Source: an uncultured Bacilli bacterium (GTDB lineage Bacteria > Bacillota_I > Bacilli_A > RF39 > UBA660). Taken from it: 10,213 bases of DNA. The notes under the pieces were generated by a model. It was given only the letters and a program-made list of their open reading frames with translations. It was not told the origin of the DNA and did not search any database. This document shows positions 5,519 through 10,213 of the stretch, in pieces (within the stretch, counting starts at the first letter, position 1; each line of letters opens with the position of its first letter). Both the position numbers and the translations under genes were made by a program. Location of the stretch: assembly GCA_934098375.1 (NCBI GenBank), contig CAKOOC010000030.1:1-10213 (forward strand), in the 5' to 3' direction.

Positions 5519-6527
5519 AAAATAAATCTAAGGTACTTTGAGCATTTAAATCGAAAGTGGTAAAATCTTTTTTTAAATATAATGGATAAGCAGCACAGCC
5601 AATCATAGCGGCATTATCGGTACAATATTTAATAGGCGGAATAGTTAACTTAACATTCATCTCTTCACACATTTTAGTCATTTGCTCTCTTAAATATTTA
5701 TTGGCACTTACGCCACCAGCAATAATAAATCTTTTAGATCTAGTTTCAATAATGGCTTTTTTACTTTTTCTTAATAATTCATCTACCGCAACAGTTTGAA
5801 ATGAGCATGCTAAATCCTCTTTATTTATTTCATTTCCTCTTTGTTTTTCATTGTGAACAAGATTGATAACAGCACTTTTTAAACCACTAAAAGAAAAGTT
5901 TAATTCATCATTATTCATAGGAATTGGCAATTTATATGTAGGCTTTCCTAAAGCGGCACTGCGATCAATTTGAGGTCCACCAGGATAAGGCATTCCCAGA
6001 ACGCGAGCAACTTTATCATATACTTCGCCGATAGCGTCATCTAAAGTTTTACCTAAAACTTTAAACTTGTAATCACCTTCCATTAATACTAATTCAGTAT
6101 GCCCTCCACTTACAACAAGAGCCAGAAGTGGATACTCCATTTTATCTACTAAATTATTGGCATAAATATGACCGGCTATATGATGAACTTTAATAAGTGG
6201 TTTTTTATAAACAAGAGCAAGTGTTTTAGCAAACTCTAACCCGACAAGTAAACTTCCTAATAACCCAGGAGCGTATGTCACTGCAATAGCATCAATTTCA
6301 TTCATAGTAATATCGGTCTTAGAAAATACATCTTCTAAAACCATGGTTATATTTTCACTATGCATGCGGCTAGCAATTTCCGGTACTACCCCACCAAATG
6401 AAGCATGAGTATCCATCTGGGTTAATATAGTGGTGGAGATATCAACACAACCATTTTTAATTATTGACATACTTGTTTCATCACAAGATGATTCAATAGC
6501 CAAAATATATACATCTTTTTGTTTCAT
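5517..6527 (-). CDS. tsaD: tRNA N6-adenosine threonylcarbamoyltransferase TsaD
   Basis: A full-length 336-residue TsaD (Kae1/YgjD, ASKHA fold), the catalytic subunit that transfers threonylcarbamoyl from TC-AMP to A37 of tRNAs reading ANN codons. Visible motifs are the N-terminal LAIESSCDET (9-18), THASFGGVVPEIASR (40-54), the metal-binding HHIAGH (His116 and His120), VVSGGHTELV (138-147), FSFSGLKSA, the GGVSANKYLRE nucleotide loop and YCTDNAAMIG with the third metal ligand Asp304. The ATG at 6527 overlaps the rimI TGA by four bases (ATGA) and is preceded by AAAGGA. It is the last gene of tsaB-rimI-tsaD; a terminator overlaps its stop. No residue appears to be missing. It is essential in most bacteria. 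Confidence 0.98.
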   Translation of the reverse strand: MKQKDVYILAIESSCDETSMSIIKNGCVDISTTILTQMDTHASFGGVVPEIASRMHSENITMVLEDVFSKTDITMNEIDAIAVTYAPGLLGSLLVGLEFAKTLALVYKKPLIKVHHIAGHIYANNLVDKMEYPLLALVVSGGHTELVLMEGDYKFKVLGKTLDDAIGEVYDKVARVLGMPYPGGPQIDRSAALGKPTYKLPIPMNNDELNFSFSGLKSAVINLVHNEKQRGNEINKEDLACSFQTVAVDELLRKSKKAIIETRSKRFIIAGGVSANKYLREQMTKMCEEMNVKLTIPPIKYCTDNAAMIGCAAYPLYLKKDFTTFDLNAQSTLDLF

Positions 6528-6943
6528 AATAATTTCCTTTCCATGATAATAGCATCATTTCCATTATAATAGTGAGTCCTTCTTGATATTTCTTCAAAAT
6601 TGAAATTATAGTAGAATTTAATAGCTGGAAAATTGGTTTCATCTACTTCTAACATAATTTTTTGAACCGTTTTAGGTAGAGATGTTATCATATAATCCAT
6701 TAAAATGGTTCCAATCATTTTATTTCGATATTCTTCTTTTACTATTATATTTAATAAATCAACTATTTCATAATTTATATAGTAGTGAATAAATCCTAAA
6801 ATTTTATTGTCTTCTTTGTAAACTAAAATATACTCATTTGAATTTAAAGATTCTATATGAAATGCTTTTTTGAATTTAGGATTTAATAAACTTCCTAATT
6901 TGTTAACTTCATCAATATCAAGTGGTGATAATTTATTTACCAT
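6524..6943 (-). CDS. rimI: RimI-type GNAT N-acetyltransferase
   Basis: A 139-residue single-domain GNAT protein. The acetyl-CoA-binding core is LLNIIVKEEYRNKMIGTILM (about 63-82); the expected R-x-x-G-x-G/A loop is degenerate (YRNKMIGT). It is followed by the LEVDETNFPAIKFYYNFNFEE strand-helix typical of RimI and a final HYYNGNDAIIMERKL. RimI acetylates the N-terminal alanine of ribosomal protein S18 in E. coli; family members vary in substrate. Placement between tsaB and tsaD is the classic neighbourhood and is the main reason for naming it RimI rather than another GNAT. It overlaps tsaB by 11 nt and tsaD by 4 nt, and its ATG follows an AGAGG site inside tsaB. Confidence 0.85.
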   Translation of the reverse strand: MVNKLSPLDIDEVNKLGSLLNPKFKKAFHIESLNSNEYILVYKEDNKILGFIHYYINYEIVDLLNIIVKEEYRNKMIGTILMDYMITSLPKTVQKIMLEVDETNFPAIKFYYNFNFEEISRRTHYYNGNDAIIMERKLL

Positions 6944-7508
6944 TTAAGGCCTCTATTTCTTTTATATAGATGGCTTTAACAGCGTGTGGATTGGTTGGCT
7001 TTAAGTCTTTAGTATATTCATAAATACGTTCTAAATCTAAATTTTCATTAGCATAAATTTTATAACTTTGCTGACTTAGAAAATCTTTAGCGGTATCCTC
7101 TTTTAAATAAATAATGTCTTTATCTAGTTTTCCATCAGTAAATACGCCAATATATTTACCTTTATTATCATCTATAGTTATTATTTTATTTGTTTCTTTT
7201 ACACTAGCTGCTAAGGCTTCAATGCTAGTAATGGTTTTAATTGGTATATTTAGAGTGTATGCCAAAGTTTTAGCTACAGTTATTCCTAATCTAATACCAG
7301 TAAAACTTCCAGGACCATTTACAACAATTACTTCGTTTAAGTCATTAACAGTTATTTTGTTTTCTTTAATTATTTCATCGATTAGAGGAACTAAGTATAT
7401 GCTGTGTCCATGATGAGATTCTTGTTCTTTTTTAGTTTTGGTTTGGCCATCATATAATAAACCAATTGTTATTAAATCATTATAAGTACTTATAAATAAT
7501 GTTTTCAT
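6933..7508 (-). CDS. tsaB: t6A biosynthesis scaffold protein TsaB
   Basis: A 191-residue TsaB (YeaZ/YdiC), the non-catalytic ASKHA-fold partner that dimerises with TsaD and, with TsaE, makes the t6A37 complex. The key family signature NGPGSFTGIRLG is at 64-75, preceded by LNEVIVV and followed by VAKTLAYTLNIPI and a TSIEALAAS segment. It is shorter than typical (about 220-230), mainly after the N-terminal lobe, and the usual IDTS start motif reads ISTYND, both compatible with a non-catalytic role. The ATG at 7508 has a GGAAGTGA-like site and a TATAAT box further upstream. It heads tsaB-rimI-tsaD and is separated from tsaE by a terminator. Confidence 0.93.
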   Translation of the reverse strand: MKTLFISTYNDLITIGLLYDGQTKTKKEQESHHGHSIYLVPLIDEIIKENKITVNDLNEVIVVNGPGSFTGIRLGITVAKTLAYTLNIPIKTITSIEALAASVKETNKIITIDDNKGKYIGVFTDGKLDKDIIYLKEDTAKDFLSQQSYKIYANENLDLERIYEYTKDLKPTNPHAVKAIYIKEIEALNGK

Positions 7509-7532
7509 TTTATCACTTCCAAATCATTTATT

Positions 7533-7538
7533 ATTATA
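7533..7538 (-). promoter_or_regulatory. Likely -10 box for tsaB-rimI-tsaD
   Basis: TATAAT on the minus strand, 24 bases before the tsaB ATG and just after the tsaE terminator. The expected -35 region falls inside the terminator's T-rich tract and has no clear TTGACA match. Some promoter is expected here because tsaE ends with a terminator. Confidence 0.45.
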
Positions 7539-7558
7539 CACTAATTTTGAAAAAAGAG

Positions 7559-7587
7559 AAAAAAAAATAATGCGTCTTTGCATCATT
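7559..7587 (-). terminator. Intrinsic terminator between tsaE and tsaB
   Basis: On the minus strand AATGATGC (7587-7580) pairs along its whole length, with one G-U pair, with GCATTATT (7573-7566) around a six-base loop, and a run of nine T residues (7567-7559, its first two pairing in the stem) follows. It starts four bases after the tsaE stop codon. Confidence 0.85.
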
Positions 7588-7590
7588 TTG

Positions 7591-8043
7591 TTATAGTACG
7601 GAATTTAATAAATCTTCGTATTTTTCACCATAAGGTTTTAGGATAAGTATTCTAGTGTTTTCATCAATTATTTTAAAGTCAATTTGTAATCTTTCTTTTG
7701 GTAAACAATCGCAAATTAAGTCAGACCACTCAATAATGCATACAGCGTCTTTATTAAAGTAATCATCAAAACCAATATTATCACATTTACCTTCTAAGCG
7801 ATATACGTCCATATGGTAAAGTGGCATTTCTCCATTATTATATTCTTTAATTAAATTAAATGTTGGACTTGTTATAGTTTCTTTTATTCCTAATGATTTA
7901 GCAAAACCTTTAACAAAAACGGTTTTACCACTTCCAAGTTCCCCATCTAGGCAAATAACCATCCCTGGGAATTTTTCTGATTCAATATTTTCTGCTAACT
8001 CCATTGTGTCATCTATACTTCTAGATGTAAATTTATATTCCAT
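7591..8043 (-). CDS. tsaE: t6A biosynthesis ATPase TsaE
   Basis: A 150-residue P-loop ATPase that drives turnover of the TsaBD complex in t6A37 synthesis. The Walker A motif is GELGSGKT (34-41), then a switch-like TSPTFNLIKEY (58-68), HMDVYRLEG with His77 and Asp79, and IIEWSDL with Glu105 and Trp106, the standard TsaE set in order and at normal length. The ATG at 8043 has AAAGGTGAG upstream. Unlike many Bacillota, where tsaE is co-transcribed with tsaB-rimI-tsaD, here it is followed by a strong terminator and has its own promoter candidate, so it appears to be a separate unit upstream of its partners. Confidence 0.96.
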   Translation of the reverse strand: MEYKFTSRSIDDTMELAENIESEKFPGMVICLDGELGSGKTVFVKGFAKSLGIKETITSPTFNLIKEYNNGEMPLYHMDVYRLEGKCDNIGFDDYFNKDAVCIIEWSDLICDCLPKERLQIDFKIIDENTRILILKPYGEKYEDLLNSVL

Positions 8044-8060
8044 ATATACTCACCTTTTTC

Positions 8061-8090
8061 ATTATATAATATTATTTTATTAATTGTAAA
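8061..8090 (-). promoter_or_regulatory. Promoter candidate for tsaE
   Basis: On the minus strand TTTACA (8090-8085) and TATAAT (8066-8061) are 18 bases apart, with the -10 about five bases before the GGTGAG ribosome binding site. The -35 is also one arm of a TGTAAA/TTTACA inverted repeat with a 15-base centre (8085-8111). No hairpin terminator separates it from DUF1846, so read-through may contribute. Confidence 0.45.
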
Positions 8091-8124
8091 CATTATCTTA
8101 AATTATTTACATTTATTGTTTTTA

Positions 8125-9582
8125 TTAGATTATTTCATCGGTAAAAAAGTCTGATTCGCATGTTAAGTTTATTTTTAAGCTTTTTAAGGCATTTGCATCC
8201 CCATTTTGAACAATATAGGTTGAATGGGCTTCGCATCCTTCTAATTTATTTAAATTCTTGATTGCTTTTTCAATTATAGGATTAGTAACACTACAAATAG
8301 ATAACGCGATTAAAACTTCTTGTAGTGATAATGGTTTATTATTTTTTCTCAATTTTAAAATAGGATTTAAAACGCTTGGACTTAATAAATCCATATCATC
8401 TGGTATATGTGATAAAGTTTTAATTGCGTTTATTATGACACTACTAGCAGGAGATAATAAACTGCTTTGTTTTCCAGTAATTATTTTATGATTTGGTAGT
8501 TCTAATGCTATAACATGTGAGCCTTTTTCTTTAGCTTTTTTAATTGCAACTTCAACGACTTTTAAATATTTTTCGTCTATATTAAGTTCATTCATGAGTA
8601 ATTTAACTTTTTGCACAGTATCATATTCGCTGATGCCTAATTTATAATTATTAAGCTCGTTATAGTATCTTCGAACAATTTCTTTTTTAGCAGCTTCTTC
8701 AACTACTTTATCATTTTTTATGCAAAAACCTACCATGTTTACACCCATATCTGTAGGTGAATAATAAATGTCATGTCCAGTTATTTTATGAAGAATCGTT
8801 TTTAATATTGGAAACGTTTCAACATCACGATTATAATTTACCGCAGTTTCCTGATATTTTTCTAAATGGAAAGGATCAATCATATTAATATCTTTTAAAT
8901 CGGCAGTGGCGGCTTCGTAAGCAATGTTTACTGGATGTTTAAGAGGCAAATTCCATACAGGAAATGTTTCGAATTTTGCATAACCGGCATTTATACCTCT
9001 TTTGTGTTCATGGTATAGCTGACTTAAACATGTAGCAAGTTTGCCAGATCCAGGGCCAGGAGCATTCACTAAAATTAATTTTTTAGTAGTTTCTATATAA
9101 GGATTAGCCCCATAACCTTCTTCACTTACAATTGTATCTACATCGGTAGGATACCCTTTAGTAAATGTGTGCAAATAAGTTTTGATATTTTGTCTTTCTA
9201 ATCTTTTGATAAATTTATCCACACTAGGTTGATTATTATATAGTGTAATTACTACAGAATTAACTGAAAAACCCAAACGAATAGCGTTATTAATAATATT
9301 AAGCATTTCCATATCATAGGTTATACCAAATTCAGATCTAATTTTATTTTTTTCGATATCACTAGCATTTATGCAGAATATTATTTCTAAATCTTTTTTC
9401 AGTTCTAAAAACATGTTAATTTTAGCATCAGTTTTAAATCCTGGTAATACTCTGGCGGCATGGTTATCACAAAATAATTTACCTCCAACTTCCAAGTATA
9501 ATTTATCAAATATTTTAAATCTTTCTTTAATCTTTTTGCTTTGTATTTTTACATACTTGTCATTGTCAAAACCTTTTTTCAT
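8125..9582 (-). CDS. DUF1846 family protein
   Basis: A 485-residue soluble protein that matches the conserved DUF1846 family along its whole length. Recognisable blocks are GFDNDKYVKIQ at the start, LYLEVGGKLFCDNHAARVLPGF (28-49), INASDIEKNKIR and ITYDME, TKGYPTDVDTIVSEEGYG (141-158), APGPGSGKLATCLSQLYHEHKRG (174-196), the AGYAKFETFPVWNLPLKHPVN run and YEAATADL with IDPFHLE. The GPGSGK loop looks P-loop-like but does not satisfy the strict Walker A spacing. The family is common in Bacillota and gut bacteria and, to my knowledge, has structures but no agreed function. It appears to be a single-gene unit between tsaE and the rRNA operon, with AGAGG before the ATG. Nothing appears to be missing. 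Confidence 0.93.
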   Translation of the reverse strand: MKKGFDNDKYVKIQSKKIKERFKIFDKLYLEVGGKLFCDNHAARVLPGFKTDAKINMFLELKKDLEIIFCINASDIEKNKIRSEFGITYDMEMLNIINNAIRLGFSVNSVVITLYNNQPSVDKFIKRLERQNIKTYLHTFTKGYPTDVDTIVSEEGYGANPYIETTKKLILVNAPGPGSGKLATCLSQLYHEHKRGINAGYAKFETFPVWNLPLKHPVNIAYEAATADLKDINMIDPFHLEKYQETAVNYNRDVETFPILKTILHKITGHDIYYSPTDMGVNMVGFCIKNDKVVEEAAKKEIVRRYYNELNNYKLGISEYDTVQKVKLLMNELNIDEKYLKVVEVAIKKAKEKGSHVIALELPNHKIITGKQSSLLSPASSVIINAIKTLSHIPDDMDLLSPSVLNPILKLRKNNKPLSLQEVLIALSICSVTNPIIEKAIKNLNKLEGCEAHSTYIVQNGDANALKSLKINLTCESDFFTDEII

Positions 9583-9596
9583 AAACTACCTCTACT

Positions 9597-9626
9597 CTTA
9601 TACTAAGAATAACTTATTTTTGTAAA
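9597..9626 (-). promoter_or_regulatory. Promoter candidate for the DUF1846 gene
   Basis: On the minus strand TTTACA (9626-9621) and TATAAG (9602-9597) are 18 bases apart, the same spacing and -35 sequence as the tsaE candidate. The AGAGGT ribosome binding site starts only three bases after the -10, so the implied leader would be very short. The call is tentative. Confidence 0.4.
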
Positions 9627-9674
9627 TATTAAAATACCTAAAATTATAAAATTTTATAGTTTGCCTTTATAACG

Positions 9675-9715
9675 AAAAAAATCATGTAAATCCTTTTATA
9701 TTTTATTTACATGAT
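9675..9715 (-). terminator. Intrinsic terminator of the rRNA operon
   Basis: On the minus strand a perfect 11-base stem, ATCATGTAAAT (9715-9705) with ATTTACATGAT (9691-9681), encloses a 13-base loop and is followed by seven T residues (9681-9675, the first in the stem). It lies about 45 bases past the 5S end. Its stem is AT-rich with two G/C positions per arm. It also separates the rRNA transcript from DUF1846. Confidence 0.8.
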
Positions 9716-9760
9716 ATTTTACAATTTATTTATAAACACAATTTTATTGCAAAAAAAAAA

Positions 9761-9862
9761 TTGGCAACTTCCTATTTTCGCATTCACTATCGTCGGCGTA
9801 TTAGTGCTTAACTTCTCTGTTCGGGATGGGAAGAGGTGTATCCACTAAGCTATTGTCACCAA
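9761..9862 (-). rRNA. rrf: 5S ribosomal RNA, short form
   Basis: On the minus strand the sequence begins TTGGTGACAATAGC and contains the diagnostic blocks CACCTCTTCCCATCCCGAAC and AGAAGTTAAGC, ending in GTTGCCAA that pairs with the 5' TTGG end (helix I). As bounded it is about 102 nt; ends could be off by a few bases because the flanks are A/T-rich. The 3' half (helices IV/V) is shorter than in Bacillus, resembling Mollicute 5S. A ten-base T tract follows the 3' end directly. Confidence 0.93.
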
Positions 9863-9881
9863 TAAAGGATTTTGTCCTTTA
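9863..9881 (-). other. Hairpin in the 23S-5S spacer, probable processing stem
   Basis: TAAAGGA and TCCTTTA form a perfect seven-base-pair stem with a five-base loop, immediately upstream of the 5S 5' end. Such stems flank mature 5S and can be RNase III or M5 sites. The rest of the spacer (9882-9918) shows no tRNA or other feature. Confidence 0.5.
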
Positions 9882-9918
9882 AAAACAAGATAATGTACTC
9901 ATCAAATTCATATTATAT

Positions 9919-10213
<295 letters not shown>

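Noticed and set aside
7114..7413. Plus-strand open frame inside tsaB
   Set aside because: Antisense shadow of the conserved tsaB frame, with no recognisable domain.
8258..8491. Plus-strand open frame inside DUF1846
   Set aside because: Antisense to conserved coding sequence; the hydrophobic product is typical of reverse frames in AT-rich genes.
9371..9625. Plus-strand open frame across the DUF1846 start and its promoter
   Set aside because: Antisense to the DUF1846 N-terminus, no ribosome binding site or homology; its end runs into the promoter region.
9645..9658. Perfect AT palindrome TATAAAATTTTATA upstream of DUF1846
   Set aside because: Contains no G or C and is expected by chance in such AT-rich spacer; it lacks features of a terminator or a known operator.
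9882..9918. tRNA or small RNA in the 23S-5S spacer
   Set aside because: Too short and without T-loop or anticodon-arm sequence.

Overview
The window is very AT-rich bacterial DNA with compact gene packing, Shine-Dalgarno sites such as GGAGG and AAGGAG, and standard code use (TGA is a stop for the ASCH gene and rimI; Trp is TGG). YqeG, YqeH, a pro-sigma-K, TsaB/RimI/TsaD/TsaE and a DUF1846 protein point to the low-GC Gram-positives (Bacillota, class Bacilli). A short, Mollicute-like 5S rRNA and a TasA-like exported protein would fit a poorly studied gut lineage of Bacilli such as RF39 or relatives; that placement is inference. The sigma-K gene suggests that the organism, or a recent ancestor, forms endospores.

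Layout. Positions 1-3631 (minus strand) hold one tight operon read right to left: yqeG, yqeH, mutL, an ASCH-domain gene and the first codons of miaA. Every junction overlaps by 1-8 nt, and a good promoter lies at 3652-3680. Divergent from it on the plus strand are sigK (3704-4396) and a small XRE-type regulator (4463-4741). Converging on these is an N-terminally anchored TasA/camelysin-like protein (4780-5424, minus) with its own terminator. Positions 5517-7508 (minus) carry tsaB-rimI-tsaD with overlapping genes and a terminator at the end. tsaE (7591-8043, minus) sits upstream but is cut off from tsaB by an intrinsic terminator and has its own promoter candidate. A DUF1846 gene (8125-9582, minus) follows. 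The right end is the distal part of an rRNA operon on the minus strand: the 3' end of 23S rRNA, a spacer without a tRNA, 5S rRNA and a terminator.

How it fits together. Two universal tRNA position-37 modification pathways are represented: t6A (TsaB, TsaD, TsaE; TsaC is not in the window) and i6A (MiaA, partial). RimI acetylates a ribosomal protein and commonly travels with tsaB/tsaD. YqeH and YqeG are ribosome-assembly-linked. MutL is the mismatch-repair endonuclease, here without mutS beside it.

I see no CRISPR array, mobile element, phage gene or defence system. The content is mostly housekeeping. The points worth a second look are the pro-sigma-K with its retained pro-peptide, the exported TasA-like protein with an odd start region, a divergent YqeH, promoter-like boxes very close to ribosome binding sites, and a shortened 5S rRNA.
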